From Streptomyces xanthochromogenes (GTDB lineage: Bacteria; Actinomycetota; Actinomycetes; Streptomycetales; Streptomycetaceae), in assembly GCF_014650455.1 (NCBI RefSeq), contig NZ_BMUZ01000003.1, positions 728,644 through 787,874 of the forward strand: a stretch of DNA of 59,231 bases. The letters run 5' to 3'. Within the stretch, counting starts at the first letter, position 1. Every line of letters starts with the position of its first letter. Shown piece after piece: positions 34,572 to 47,297 of the stretch. Below the pieces are notes generated by a model that was given only the letters and a program-made list of their open reading frames with translations, searched no databases and was not told the DNA's origin. Made by a program: the position numbers and the translations under genes.

Positions 34572-34754
34572 CTAGCGGCCGAGTTCCTTGCGGGATATGT
34601 GACGCAGCCGGCGGCGCTGGCTCGGGTCCAGCATCAGGTAGGCCGCCACGGGGACGCCGATCAGCACCAGCAGGGCGAGCCAGAAGCCGATCAGTGGGAT
34701 CAGAATGAGCCCCGCCACGACTCCACCGGCGGCGATCATCGCGCGCTTCGACAT
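34572..34754 (-). CDS. 60-aa small membrane protein
   Basis: 60 residues: MSKRAMIAAGGVVAG then LILIPLIGFWLALLVLIGVP forming one long or two short hydrophobic segments, and a basic tail DPSQRRRLRHISRKELGR. ATG at 34754 has GGAAGG upstream. Small proteins of this type are common in Streptomyces; function unknown. It is 93 bases beyond the desaturase stop on the same strand. Confidence 0.65.
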   Translation of the reverse strand: MSKRAMIAAGGVVAGLILIPLIGFWLALLVLIGVPVAAYLMLDPSQRRRLRHISRKELGR

Positions 34755-34847
34755 GTCCGTCGCCTTCCTCTTCGCGGCCCGCGGCCGCTCTTCCTGTCCA
34801 GAGAACGCACGGTCACGCCCGCTGGTTCCAGCTGCTTCCACTATGCG

Positions 34848-35909
34848 TCACTTCCGCAGCGGTGCGCCGACCTCGTGCATGTGCTCCAGGGCCTGCCGGT
34901 AGGAGTCGACCAGCGAGGTCTCCGCGTACGGGATGCCGACGGAGACGCAGTGGGCGCGGACCATCGGCTGGGCGAGCCTGAGATGGGGCCGCGGCATGTT
35001 CGGGAACAGGTGGTGCTCTATCTGGTAGTTCAGGCCGCCGAGGAACCAGTCGGTGAGCGGTCCGCCGCGAACGTTGCGCGAGGTCAGGACCTGTCGGCGC
35101 AGGTGCCCCCACGCCCCGTGCTCGGGGTCGTCGGGGTCCGGCATCTCCATGCCCTTGTGGTTGGGCGCGAAGGTCATGCCGAGGTGCAGACCGAACAGGG
35201 CATGGTGCAGCAGGGCGAAGGCAAGCGCCTTGCCCGGCGACATGATCGTCAGGAGCAGGGTCGCGTAGCCGGCGAGGTGAAGCAGGAGGAGCGGGGCTTC
35301 CGCGGCACGCTCACGCGGAGGCTGCCTCTTCAGGTCCTGGAATCCGTACACCTTCAGGGCGATGCCCTCAAGGAGCAGCATCGGGAAGAAGAGCCGGGCC
35401 TGGTTGCGGGTGAGCCAGCGGGCGAAGCCCTCGCGGTGCTCGGCCTGGCGCTGGGTCCACACGAGGGCGCCGACACCGACGTCGGGGTCCTTGTCCACAT
35501 GGTTGGGGTTGGCGTGGTGCCGGTTGTGCTTGTCGTTCCACCAGGCGTAGCTCATGCCGAGGAGCAGGTCGCTGTGGAACAGCCCGATCAGCCGGCCCGT
35601 GCGCTTGCCGCGGGTGATCTGGCCGTGCCCGGCATCGTGGCCGATGAACGCGCCGCGCGCCCAGAACACGGAGAGCGGGAGGGCCAGCAGCAGGGTCCAC
35701 CAGGTGTCGCCGGTGAACACCATCGCGGCGACCGTCCCGGCCAGCGCGAGCAGGTTGACGGCGATGCGGGTGACGTACCAGCCGGTGCGCCGGTCGAGCA
35801 GGCCCTGCCCCTTCACGGTCCTGAGCAGGGGCGCGAACTCGCTCCCGGCCCGGGGTGGCGCCGGGGCGCCGAGGCCCGTGCTCGGTTGGGGCATGGTGGC
35901 CTGTGGCAT
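34848..35909 (-). CDS. Membrane fatty acid desaturase
   Basis: 353 residues. All three desaturase histidine clusters are present: GHDAGHGQ (His box 1), DKHNRHHANPNHVD (box 2) and YQIEHHLFPNMPR (box 3, Q-x-x-H-H), with TM segments VNLLALAGTVAAMV, LLLALPLSVFWA and LLLLHLAGYATLLL. It introduces a double bond into acyl-CoA or acyl lipids using non-haem di-iron. ATG at 35909 has GGAGACG upstream. It is divergent from the SNF2 gene. Confidence 0.92.
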   Translation of the reverse strand: MPQATMPQPSTGLGAPAPPRAGSEFAPLLRTVKGQGLLDRRTGWYVTRIAVNLLALAGTVAAMVFTGDTWWTLLLALPLSVFWARGAFIGHDAGHGQITRGKRTGRLIGLFHSDLLLGMSYAWWNDKHNRHHANPNHVDKDPDVGVGALVWTQRQAEHREGFARWLTRNQARLFFPMLLLEGIALKVYGFQDLKRQPPRERAAEAPLLLLHLAGYATLLLTIMSPGKALAFALLHHALFGLHLGMTFAPNHKGMEMPDPDDPEHGAWGHLRRQVLTSRNVRGGPLTDWFLGGLNYQIEHHLFPNMPRPHLRLAQPMVRAHCVSVGIPYAETSLVDSYRQALEHMHEVGAPLRK

Positions 35910-35999
35910 GACGTCTCCGGTGCTCGGTCGTCCCCCGCAGTTCCCTGCGCTGACCTCACTGAACGTACGGACCGGCACCCCTTGACGACCATGGAGTCA

Positions 36000-36021
36000 C
36001 CCCCCGTCTCCTGACGGGGGG
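36000..36021. promoter_or_regulatory. 9-bp G/C hairpin in divergent promoter region
   Basis: CCCCCCGTC (36000-36008) and GACGGGGGG (36013-36021) form a perfect stem with a TCCT loop, between the divergent desaturase and SNF2 starts. It could be an operator dyad or an RNA hairpin. No known regulator box is recognised. Confidence 0.45.
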
Positions 36022-36169
36022 TTGCCCCGCACTCGTGGGTGGTGCTGGCAACACCCGCCCGTGTCGCATGTGACGCGCGTCACTACGGGAAGCCTCCGCC
36101 CGGCCGTCCGTTCCTGTACCCTCGGCCGCTCCGGCCAACGTAGTCAAATTTGAGGAATGCGTTAACGCT

Positions 36170-39015
<2,846 letters not shown>

Positions 39016-39019
<4 letters not shown>

Positions 39020-40320
39020 ACGGCACATTCGAGAACGAGGGTGCGTTCGGGAACGTCCCCGCCTGCGAGGACGAGCGCACCTTCGGGCCGCTGCCGCCCG
39101 CACAGGGACGTGGCTTCGCGAGCACCTGGTGGGGTCAGGAGTGGCTGAAGGCTTTGGAGGACACGGCTCTCGACGGGCAGCAGCTCAAGCAGGGACGGCG
39201 GCTGGCCCGCGCGGGCGCGGTCGGCGCGTTGACGGTTCGGCCCGGCCGGATCACGGCGGTGGTACGGGACCGGGACGGATCGCAGTACCGCGGCGACGTA
39301 CTGCTCCAGGAGCTGGACGAGGACGACTGGGACCGGTTCCTCACGATGGCGGCGGAACGCGCGGGCCACATCGCGGCACTCCTGGACCGCGAGATGCCGC
39401 CGCACCTGGTGGAGGACGCGGCAGCCTCGGGCATCGAACTCCTGCCGGGCATAGGCGACTTGGAGCCCGAGTGCAGCTGCGGCGCCTGGGACCACTGCCC
39501 GCACACGGCGGCGCTCTGCTACCAGGTGGCGCGGCTGCTCGACCAGGATCCGTTCGTCCTCCTCCTGATGCGCGGGCGCGCGGAACGGCCCCTGCTCGAC
39601 GCCCTTCAGGAGCGCGGCGCAACCCCGGCCTCGGCACCGGGTGAGCCCGAGACGCCGCGAGGCGTACCGGCCCAGGAAGCGTTCGCGGCATGGGACATCG
39701 TGCCGCCGCTCCCCGCCCTGCCTACGCTCCCCACGGAACCGGGCGCCCCCGCCCGCCTGGACACCGAGACCCCGCCGGAGCCGGGGATCGACCCGGCGGC
39801 ACTGGAGTTCCTCGCGGCCGACACAGCGGCCCGCGCCCATCTCCTGCTGGCAGACGCTCTCGCACCGGGACACGAACTACAGCCCTTCGAGTGTGAATTG
39901 ACGGTGGATCAGGATTGCGTTCGCCTGGCGGCGGCTTGCCGGGACAGCCGTATCGCGGCACGGCTCGCCGACGCGGCGGGGCGCCGTGCCCCTGCGTTCT
40001 CCGCGGCCGTACGTGCGTGGCGGCTCGGCGGGGCCGCCTCGCTCGGCGCGCTGGAGGATGAGTGGACGCCGACACCGGAGGAACTGGCCCGGGCCACGGC
40101 CGGGCTCGACCGGGCCTGGGCCGAGGACGAACGTCCGGCGCTTCGCGCCACCGGCGGCAATCGGTGGACCGTGACCGGGCGGGACGCCCAGCTGCGGCTC
40201 GGCCACGACGGGCGCTGGTGGCCCTACCGCAAGGAACGCGGACGCTGGTTCCCCGCCGGCCCGCCGGACCGGGACCCGGCGGCCGCACTGGAGACGATGG
40301 ACTCCACACCCACCGAGTGA
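39016..40320 (+). CDS. SWIM zinc-finger protein, SNF2 partner
   Basis: 434 residues. A SWIM zinc finger (ECSCGAWDHCPHTAAL, CxC...CxH, from about residue 152) in the N-terminal third, after a conserved WWGQEWLKALEDTALD motif common to SNF2-linked SWIM proteins. The remainder is helical without further motif, ending RKERGRWFPAGPPDR. ATG at 39016 overlaps the SNF2 stop. SWIM domains bind DNA or protein; pairing with SNF2 is widespread in bacteria but the function is not established. Confidence 0.88.
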
Positions 40321-40354
40321 GAGCCGGGCCCTCCGCCTCCAACCATGCCTGTCG

Positions 40355-40852
40355 TCACGGCAGTTGACGCGGGACGGCGGCCGACACCAGACCGTCCGAC
40401 AGAGGTCCCGTCGGGACGCTGCCGGGCAGATCCGTGGGGAAGTCACTCGGAAGGTCGGTCGGGAATCCGCTCGGCAGGCCCGTGGGCAAGTTCGTGGGCA
40501 AGTCCGAAGGCAGGGAGGGCAGTTCGGAGGGCAGCGAGGAGGGGAATCCGCTCGGCAGGCTCAGTGAGGGCGTCGGCGCGGGGCTCACGGTGCCGCCCGG
40601 GGCCGGGCTCCCAGGCTTTTCGCCACCGCCGCCCCGGGTGACCGCGAACGCGAGGGCGGCGAGGGCCAGCACGGCAACCACGATCGCGAGCGCCAGGAAA
40701 GGGCCTCGGCGACGCCCGCCGCCGCCCGGCGGTCGCGTCGACGGTTCCGGAGGTGGCGGCGGCCCGAAACCGCCTCCCGGCGGCGGCCCATAACCCTGCC
40801 CGTGCGGTGGACCGGGCGGTCTGGGCGGTACGGGCGGAGTGGCCATACCCAT
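40355..40852 (-). CDS. Pro-rich single-TM membrane protein
   Basis: 165 residues. A cytoplasmic Pro/Gly-rich N-terminus (VPPRPPGPPHGQGYGPPPGG) precedes one TM (FLALAIVVAVLALAALAFAV) and an extracytoplasmic tail of repeated short units such as LPSELPSLPSDLPT, LPSGFPTDLPSDFPTDLPG. The repeats are mirrored at DNA level (TCGGAAGG-like and GGGCAGTTCGG-like). It resembles the small Streptomyces membrane proteins named only as hypothetical. Start 40852 or 40846. Confidence 0.65.
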   Translation of the reverse strand: MGMATPPVPPRPPGPPHGQGYGPPPGGGFGPPPPPEPSTRPPGGGGRRRGPFLALAIVVAVLALAALAFAVTRGGGGEKPGSPAPGGTVSPAPTPSLSLPSGFPSSLPSELPSLPSDLPTNLPTGLPSGFPTDLPSDFPTDLPGSVPTGPLSDGLVSAAVPRQLP

Positions 40853-41033
40853 CAGAGTCGGCGTAAAGGGGGCGCATCCGCGACCCCCTTGCGGAAGTTG
40901 CCCGAACCCGCGCGAGGGTGCGCCCCGGGCGCCCACCCCGCCCGCACCCCCGTCCTCTTCCACCCCGCACACCCCGGACCGTACGGTAACTACCGTGTGA
41001 TGCCTGCCCGTTGACCGACCGAGGGAGCCGATC

Positions 41034-42527
41034 GTGGCGGGGGAATCCAGCAGGGACACCGGCACCGGGCTCGCGCGGAACGCCGTGGGACTGCGCGAGG
41101 TCCTCTTCCAGAGCGTCACCGCGATGGCGCCCGCGGCGGCCGTCGCGGCCTCCATTCCGGCGGGCGCCGCGTTCGCGGGCGGCAGCCTGCCGCTGTCGGT
41201 CCTGGGGGCATTGGTGGCGTGCCTGTTCACCGCCTCCTGCGTGGCGGAGCTCGCGCAGCATCTTCCGGCCGCCGGATCGGTCGCCACCTACAGCGCCCAG
41301 GGCCTGCATCCCGCGGTCGGGTTCCTGGTCGGCTGGGGCTACGTGTTCGTCGAGGCCCTGGTGCCGCCGCTCCTTCTGTTGCAGCTGGGTTTCACCACGG
41401 CGGGCACCCTGCACCAGCAGTGGCCGTCGTATCCGGCGGACCTGTGGTGGCCCTGGTCGCTGGCCGGGGCCGTCGTCATCGCGGTCGCGGGCTACTTCGG
41501 GGTGCGGGCCTCGGCGCGGTTCGGCACCGTGCTCGGCATCTTCGAAATCCTGGTGTTCGTCGCCTTCGCCGTGATGCTGATCGTGGCCGCCGGATCCGGC
41601 AACACCCTTTCGGTGTTCGGCACTTCGCACACCGCGCACGGCTACGGCGGTTTCGGCGGCGTGTTCGCCGGGTCCGTGTACACGGTGCTCGCCTTCGCCG
41701 GATTCGAGGCGGCGGCACCGCTCGCCGAAGAAGCGAAGGACCCCCGCCGCACCATGCGACGGGCGGTGTTCGGGGCGGCTCTGGCGATCGGAGTGGTGTA
41801 CGTCCTCACCACGTACGCGATGGCGGTCTACTTCGGCCCCGACCGGTTCTCGGGATTCGGCGCCGCGGGCGACGCCTCGTGGGAGGGCGTGGCCCGCGCC
41901 TCGTTCGGCCTCTTCTGGGTGATCCTGTTTCTGGCCGTGGTCAACTCGACGGTGGCGAACGCCAATGCCTGCTCCAACGTGTCGACGCGCACCGCCTTCG
42001 CCCTCGGCCGGATCGGCGTCTTCCCGCGCGCCTTCGCCCGGCTCCACCCGCGCCGCCGCTCCCCCGTGACGGGCGTCGCCGTGCAGTTCGTGGTGGCGGT
42101 GGCCGCGATGCTCGGGCTCGGCCTGGGATACGACCCGGTCACGGCGTTCGCGCTGCTCGCCACGGTCATCGTCACCGTGATCATCGGCGTGTACATCGTG
42201 GCCGATGTGGCCTGCGCCGGATATTTCCTGCGGCGTCGGCGCGACCTCTTCAGCCCGCTGCGGCACCTGGTGTTCCCGGCGCTCGGCATCGCCGCGTTCG
42301 TCCCCGCGCTCCTCACGGCGGCGGGCATACCGGCGTTCGGCTTCGTCGCCGAGCTGGCACCTCCGGTGTCGTACGCCGGGCCCGTCGTCGCGGTCTGGAT
42401 GGCAGCCGGGATCGTGGTGCTCGCGGTGCTCGCGCGCCGCTACCCGGATCGGCTGGCACAGACCGGCAAGGTTCACCTCATCGATCCCGATGAGGAACAC
42501 GAGCAGACAGGAGCGGTACGAGGATGA
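41034..42527 (+). CDS. APC family permease
   Basis: 497 residues with about 12 TM segments. N-terminal AVGLREVLFQSVTAMAPAAAVAASIPAGAAFAGG and AELAQHLPAAGSVATYSAQGLHPAVGFLVGWGYVF are characteristic of APC-superfamily amino acid/amine permeases (the GSVATYSA helix is the substrate-site unwound region). GTG at 41034. The stop overlaps the amidase gene start (ATGA-type), so the transporter and the amidase work together, likely importing an amide or amine used by that enzyme. Confidence 0.9.
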   Translation: MAGESSRDTGTGLARNAVGLREVLFQSVTAMAPAAAVAASIPAGAAFAGGSLPLSVLGALVACLFTASCVAELAQHLPAAGSVATYSAQGLHPAVGFLVGWGYVFVEALVPPLLLLQLGFTTAGTLHQQWPSYPADLWWPWSLAGAVVIAVAGYFGVRASARFGTVLGIFEILVFVAFAVMLIVAAGSGNTLSVFGTSHTAHGYGGFGGVFAGSVYTVLAFAGFEAAAPLAEEAKDPRRTMRRAVFGAALAIGVVYVLTTYAMAVYFGPDRFSGFGAAGDASWEGVARASFGLFWVILFLAVVNSTVANANACSNVSTRTAFALGRIGVFPRAFARLHPRRRSPVTGVAVQFVVAVAAMLGLGLGYDPVTAFALLATVIVTVIIGVYIVADVACAGYFLRRRRDLFSPLRHLVFPALGIAAFVPALLTAAGIPAFGFVAELAPPVSYAGPVVAVWMAAGIVVLAVLARRYPDRLAQTGKVHLIDPDEEHEQTGAVRG

Positions 42528-43552
42528 GCGACGACCCGGTGGTCCTGACCGTGCGGCCCAAGGAGAACGAGTACGCCTGGACGTTCGGCGGCGCGGCGCC
42601 GGTCGCCCGCATCGCGCCCGGTACCGTCCTCGACCTCTTCACCGAGGACTGCTTCGCCGGGCGGGTGCGCTCCGAGCACGATCTGGTGTCCCGCGTCTGC
42701 GAGTTCCCGTTCCTCAACCCGCAGACCGGTCCCTTCCACGTGGAGGGTGCCGAGCCGGGCGACACACTGGCCGTGCACTTCGTGTCGATCCGGCCCGCGC
42801 GGGACTGGGCGGCATCCACGACCGTCCCCCTGTTCGGCGCGCTCACCTCCACCCATGCCACGGCGACGCTCCAGCCGCCGCTGCCCGAAGTGGTGTGGAT
42901 GTGGGAGCTCGACCGTGCGCGCGGGACGTGTCTGTTCCGGGCCCGGGAGAGCGGCTTCGAGATCGAGCTGCCGATGGACCCGATGCACGGCACGGTCGGG
43001 GTGGCCCCGGCCAATCTGGAGGTCCGCTCGGCCCTGGTCCCCGACGCGCACGGCGGGAACATGGACACGCCCGAGATGCGGGCCGGTGTGACGTGCTACC
43101 TGGGCGTCAACGTGGAGGGCGCGCTGTTCAGCCTCGGTGACGGGCACGCCCGCCAGGGCGAGGGCGAGACCTGCGGGGTGGCCGTGGAGTGCGCCATGAA
43201 CACCGTGGTCGTGGTGGAGCTGCTCAAGGGCGTGGCAACGCCCTGGCCGCGCATCGAGTCCGACACTCACATCATGTCGACGGGATCGGCCCGCCCCCTC
43301 GAAGACGCCTTCCGCATCTCGCAGTTGGACCTGGTGCGGTGGCTGGAGCGGGACTACGGCCTGTCCGAGCTGGACGCGTACCAGCTGGTGAGCCAGGCGG
43401 GTGAGGCCCCGCTTGCCAATGTGTGCGACACCAACTACACCTGTGTCGCCAAGATCCGCAAGGAGTGGCTGCCCCGGCAGGGCGAGCCGCACCGCGGCCT
43501 GCACCGTCACCTCAGGGAGCGGACCGGTCAACTACCGTTCTTCCCCGCCTAG
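42524..43552 (+). CDS. Acetamidase/formamidase family protein
   Basis: 342 residues. Conserved FmdA/AmdA motifs: FNPQTGPFHVEGAEPGDTLAVHF-like stretch, LPMDPMHGTVGVAP, VPDAHGGNMDTPEMRAGVTCYLGVNVEGALFSLGDGHARQGEGE and DTNYTCVAKIRKEWLP. These enzymes hydrolyse formamide or short-chain amides to ammonia and acid. Overlaps the APC permease, supporting an amide-scavenging operon. Metal-binding His/Asp residues are in the DAHGGNMD and GDGHARQGEGE motifs. Confidence 0.9.
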   Translation: MSDDPVVLTVRPKENEYAWTFGGAAPVARIAPGTVLDLFTEDCFAGRVRSEHDLVSRVCEFPFLNPQTGPFHVEGAEPGDTLAVHFVSIRPARDWAASTTVPLFGALTSTHATATLQPPLPEVVWMWELDRARGTCLFRARESGFEIELPMDPMHGTVGVAPANLEVRSALVPDAHGGNMDTPEMRAGVTCYLGVNVEGALFSLGDGHARQGEGETCGVAVECAMNTVVVVELLKGVATPWPRIESDTHIMSTGSARPLEDAFRISQLDLVRWLERDYGLSELDAYQLVSQAGEAPLANVCDTNYTCVAKIRKEWLPRQGEPHRGLHRHLRERTGQLPFFPA

Positions 43553-43567
43553 TTCAGGAGCCCGTCG

Positions 43568-44143
43568 ATGAACCGAAGAAGACTCCTCCAGGGCGCGGCC
43601 GCCACGGTCGGCGCCGGCTTCCTTTTCCCGGCTACGAAGGCGGCGGCGGACGGCACCACCGACTATCCGGGGGCGCATTGGCTGGCCGCTTCGGCGTCCA
43701 ACTACACGGCTTCGAGCAGGCCTTCGGCCTACGCGATCGACCGCGTCATCATCCACGTCACACAGGAGACGTGGACGAACACCCTCAGCATCTTCCAGAA
43801 TCCGGCCAAGCAGGTGTCCGCGCACTATGTGACGCGCTCGGCCGACGGATACATCGCGCAGATGGTCCGGGAGCACGACATCGCCTGGCACGCGGGGAAC
43901 TGGGACTACAACACCCGCAGCATCGGCATCGAGCACGAGGGCTGGGTCGATCAGCCGGCCTACTTCACCGACGCGCTGTACGAGCGTTCGGCGGCCCTCA
44001 CCGCGAACATCTGCGACCGGTACGGCATCCCGAAGGACCGCGAGCACATCCTCGGCCACTACCAGGTCCCCGGCACCGACCACACCGACCCCGGGCCGGA
44101 GTGGGACTGGGTCCGGTACATCCGACTGGTCAACTTCGCCTGA
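43568..44143 (+). CDS. Tat-exported N-acetylmuramoyl-L-alanine amidase
   Basis: 191 residues. Tat-type signal peptide with NRRRLLQGAAATVGAGF, cleaved near AAAD. The Amidase_2 domain follows: RVIIHVTQETW (zinc His), SAHYVTRSADGYIAQMV, DIAWHAGNWDYNTRSIGIEHEG, and ILGHYQVPGTDHTDPGPEWDW (further zinc His and the PGP loop). It cleaves the peptide stem from N-acetylmuramic acid. ATG at 43568 with CAGGAG upstream, 15 bases after the amidase stop. Confidence 0.9.
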   Translation: MNRRRLLQGAAATVGAGFLFPATKAAADGTTDYPGAHWLAASASNYTASSRPSAYAIDRVIIHVTQETWTNTLSIFQNPAKQVSAHYVTRSADGYIAQMVREHDIAWHAGNWDYNTRSIGIEHEGWVDQPAYFTDALYERSAALTANICDRYGIPKDREHILGHYQVPGTDHTDPGPEWDWVRYIRLVNFA

Positions 44144-44260
44144 TCGTCCGGTGCTTCGGCCGTGGGGCCTCCCCCGAAGCTCCGGTTCCGCACTCCTTGC
44201 CGCAGCGTCCCGCCGCGACGACGATGGAGGCGGCCCATACGGCGTGCGGGGAGGCCCTGA

Positions 44261-45553
44261 GTGACGGACAGGCGTGACGAGTCCTGGGTGGCCCTCGATG
44301 CCGGGACGGATCCGAGCGAGCACAGCGGTCGACTGCGGCGCGCACACGAGCAGTTCACGACCGCGGGACGGGTGACGCGCCCGGTTCGGCCGCTGGTCGC
44401 GGCATCCTGGCAGCGCTCCGCGCGGGCCCGCGTCAGCCCGGACGGCGCTGCCTGTGTGGAGCTCTCCGATGAGGACCTCGCGGCCTGCCGCGACGGCCAT
44501 CCGCTCGCGCGCGTCATGCCGCTGATACGGGAGCTGACCGGGGCGTACGCCGGTGACGGCGAGCACCTGGTCGCGGTGTGCGACGCGCAGGCGCGGCTCC
44601 TGTGGGTCGAGGGGCATCCGCGGATCCGGGGTGCGGCCGGGCGCATGAACTTCGTACCCGGCGCCCGCTGGGCGGAGTCGGCCGTGGGGACCAACGCGCC
44701 GGGCACCGCCCTGGCCGAGGACCGGCCGGTCCAGGTCTTCTCGGCCGAGCACTTCCGCCGCCCGGTACAGCGCTGGACCTGCGCCGCGGCCCCCGTGCAC
44801 GACCCGCGGACCGGACGGCTGCTCGGCGCGGTGGACCTGACCGGCGGCGACGGCCTCGCCCATCCGCACAGCCTCGGTTTCGTCCAGGCCGTCGCGCGGG
44901 CCGCCGAGTCCGAACTCGCCCTGCTGGCACCGCCGCCCGCCCCCGAGGCGATCGCTCTCGGCGCGCTCGGCCGGGACGAGGCGCTGCTCGTCGCGGGCGG
45001 CCGCAAGCTGCGCCTGAGCCGGCGGCACAGCGAGATCCTGGTCCTGCTCGCCCGCCACCCCGAGGGCCTGACGGGCGATGAGCTCCTGGTGGCACTGTAC
45101 GAGGACGAGGGGGTCAGCCCCGTGACCCTGCGCGCCGAACTGTCGCGGCTGCGGCGGCTGTTGGGCCCCGAGCTGCTCGCCTCGCGCCCCTACCGGCTGA
45201 CCGCGCCGGTCGACGCGGACTTCGACACGGTGGCCCGGCGGCTCGGCTCGGGCGCGGTGGCCGCGGCAATGACGGTCTACGCCGGCCCTCTCCTGCCCGG
45301 CTCACAGGCACCCGTCGTGGCCCGCCTGCGCCGGCGCCTGGCAGATCAACTGCGTGCCGCACTGATCGCACGCGCCGATCCCGGCCTTCTCGCCGACTGG
45401 GCGTACAGCCCCTGGGGCGCGGAGGACCTGCCGGTGTGGCAGGCCCTGGCGACGGCGCTGCCGAGATGCCAACAGGCCTCGGTGCGGGTCAAGTTGAGGG
45501 AGCTGGCGGCAGAGCAGGGGCTCGCAACGGGGTCGCAACGTCCGGGTGCCTAG
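44261..45553 (+). CDS. GAF-domain transcriptional regulator of aldehyde metabolism
   Basis: 430 residues, GTG at 44261. The N-terminus RRAHEQFTTAGRVTRPVRPLVAASWQRSARARV and the GAF-like part (VAVCDAQARLLWVEGHPRIRGAAGRMNFVPGARWAESAVGTNAPGTALAEDRPVQVF) match the sensor half of AcoR-like regulators. The C-terminal half has a helix-turn-helix (RLSRRHSEILVLLARHPEGLTGDELLVALYEDEGVSPVTLRAELSRLRRLLG), not the sigma-54 AAA domain of AcoR. It lies 57 bases before the aldehyde dehydrogenase and probably controls it. Confidence 0.85.
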   Translation: MTDRRDESWVALDAGTDPSEHSGRLRRAHEQFTTAGRVTRPVRPLVAASWQRSARARVSPDGAACVELSDEDLAACRDGHPLARVMPLIRELTGAYAGDGEHLVAVCDAQARLLWVEGHPRIRGAAGRMNFVPGARWAESAVGTNAPGTALAEDRPVQVFSAEHFRRPVQRWTCAAAPVHDPRTGRLLGAVDLTGGDGLAHPHSLGFVQAVARAAESELALLAPPPAPEAIALGALGRDEALLVAGGRKLRLSRRHSEILVLLARHPEGLTGDELLVALYEDEGVSPVTLRAELSRLRRLLGPELLASRPYRLTAPVDADFDTVARRLGSGAVAAAMTVYAGPLLPGSQAPVVARLRRRLADQLRAALIARADPGLLADWAYSPWGAEDLPVWQALATALPRCQQASVRVKLRELAAEQGLATGSQRPGA

Positions 45554-45610
45554 TCTGCGCGGCGTGTGCCGTCCAAGGGCGGGCGGCGCGGCAGAGGGAG
45601 GCCCACGCAG

Positions 45611-47134
45611 ATGACCCGTTACGCAGCGCCCGGCACCGAGGGTGCGCTCGTCTCGTTCGAGTCCCGCTATGACAACTGGATCGGCGGCGAGTACGTACCG
45701 CCGCGGCTCGGCCAGTACTTCGAGAACCCGAGCCCCGTCAACGGCCGCCCCTTCACCGAGATCGCGCGGGGCACCGCCGAGGACGTCGAGCTGGCGCTGG
45801 ACGCGGCGCATGCGGCCGCGCCCGCGTGGGGACGTACCTCGCCCGAGGCCCGCGCGAACGTCCTGCTGAAGATCGCGGACCGGATGGAGACCCATCTGGA
45901 GGAGCTGGCGATCGCCGAGAGCTGGGAGAACGGCAAGCCCGTCCGGGAGACTCTGGCCGCCGACATCCCGCTCGCCATCGACCACTTCCGCTACTTCGCG
46001 GGTGCGCTGCGGGCCCAGGAGGGCACGCTCAGCGAGATCGACGACGACACGGTGGCGTACCACTTCCACGAGCCGCTGGGCGTGGTCGGCCAGATCATCC
46101 CGTGGAACTTCCCGATCCTGATGGCGGTGTGGAAGCTGGCCCCGGCGCTGGCGGCGGGCAACGCGGTGGTCCTCAAGCCCGCCGAACAGACCCCGGCGTC
46201 CATCCACTTCTGGATGAGCCTGGTGGCGGACCTCATCCCGCCGGGCGTGCTGAACATCGTCAACGGTTTCGGCGTCGAAGCGGGCAAGCCGCTGGCGTCG
46301 AGTCCGCGCGTGGCGAAGATCGCGTTCACGGGCGAGACCACGACGGGGCGGCTGATCATGCAGTACGCCTCGGAGAACATCAAGCCCGTCACGCTTGAGC
46401 TGGGCGGCAAGTCCCCCAACATCTTCTTCGACGACGTCTGGGCGCGTGACGACGACTTCCGCGACAAGGCGCTCGAAGGCTTCACCATGTTCGCCCTCAA
46501 CCAGGGCGAGGTCTGCACCTGCCCCTCCCGCGCCCTGATCCAGCGCGGCCACTACAGCGAGTTCCTGGAGGCGGCGATCGCCCGCACGGAACAGATCGTG
46601 CCGGGGCACCCGCTGGACACCGACACGATGATCGGCGCCCAGGCCTCCAACGACCAGCTCCAGAAGATCCTCTCCTACCTGGACATCGGCCAGCAGGAGG
46701 GCGCGAAGATCCTGACGGGTGGTCAACGCGTGCATCACGGGGGCGAGTTGGAGGGTGGCTACTACGTCCAGCCGACCATCTTCGAGGGCGACAACCGCAT
46801 GCGGATCTTCCAGGAGGAGATCTTCGGCCCGGTGGTCGCGGTGACGTCGTTCACCGACTTCGACGACGCGATCGGAACGGCGAACGACACCCTGTACGGC
46901 CTGGGCGCGGGCGTATGGACCCGCGACACGAACACGGCCTACCGCGCCGGCCGGGCCATCCAGGCGGGCCGCGTCTGGACCAACTGCTACCACGCGTACC
47001 CGGCACACGCCGCGTTCGGCGGCTACAAGCAGTCGGGCATCGGGCGCGAGACGCATCGGATGATGCTGGATCACTATCAGCAGACGAAGAACCTGTTGGT
47101 GTCGTACTCGCCGAAGAAGCTGGGCTTCTTCTAA
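45611..47134 (+). CDS. NAD-dependent aldehyde dehydrogenase
   Basis: 507 residues. General base Glu263 in [15 protein letters not shown] and catalytic Cys302 in [12 protein letters not shown], with the [42 protein letters not shown] cofactor region and [16 protein letters not shown] C-terminal motif ([13 protein letters not shown]). It is most like the ExaC/AldB group of acetaldehyde and short-chain aldehyde dehydrogenases; the substrate is not certain. ATG at 45611 preceded by GGGAGG. A terminator follows. Confidence 0.93.
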   Translation: MTRYAAPGTEGALVSFESRYDNWIGGEYVPPRLGQYFENPSPVNGRPFTEIARGTAEDVELALDAAHAAAPAWGRTSPEARANVLLKIADRMETHLEELAIAESWENGKPVRETLAADIPLAIDHFRYFAGALRAQEGTLSEIDDDTVAYHFHEPLGVVGQIIPWNFPILMAVWKLAPALAAGNAVVLKPAEQTPASIHFWMSLVADLIPPGVLNIVNGFGVEAGKPLASSPRVAKIAFTGETTTGRLIMQYASENIKPVTLELGGKSPNIFFDDVWARDDDFRDKALEGFTMFALNQGEVCTCPSRALIQRGHYSEFLEAAIARTEQIVPGHPLDTDTMIGAQASNDQLQKILSYLDIGQQEGAKILTGGQRVHHGGELEGGYYVQPTIFEGDNRMRIFQEEIFGPVVAVTSFTDFDDAIGTANDTLYGLGAGVWTRDTNTAYRAGRAIQAGRVWTNCYHAYPAHAAFGGYKQSGIGRETHRMMLDHYQQTKNLLVSYSPKKLGFF

Positions 47135-47142
47135 ACGCCAAG

Positions 47143-47184
47143 AAAGGGCGCCTGAGCAGGGGATTTACCTGCCGGGCGCCCTTT
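47143..47184 (+). terminator. Stem-loop terminator with T-run
   Basis: AAAGGGCGCC (47143-47152) pairs with GGCGCCCTTT (47175-47184) 8 bases after the aldehyde dehydrogenase stop; the descending arm ends in TTT. Inner CAGG/CCTG adds to the stem. Confidence 0.8.
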
Positions 47185-47297
47185 GTCGTACGCATTCAGG
47201 ATGCAGGTCACAATACGTACCTACTCCCGATATCTGCTAGCCCTATCCCGACTCTGACCAGCAGTTCCGGGGCACGTCCGGGCCAGGCCCCCGTCTC

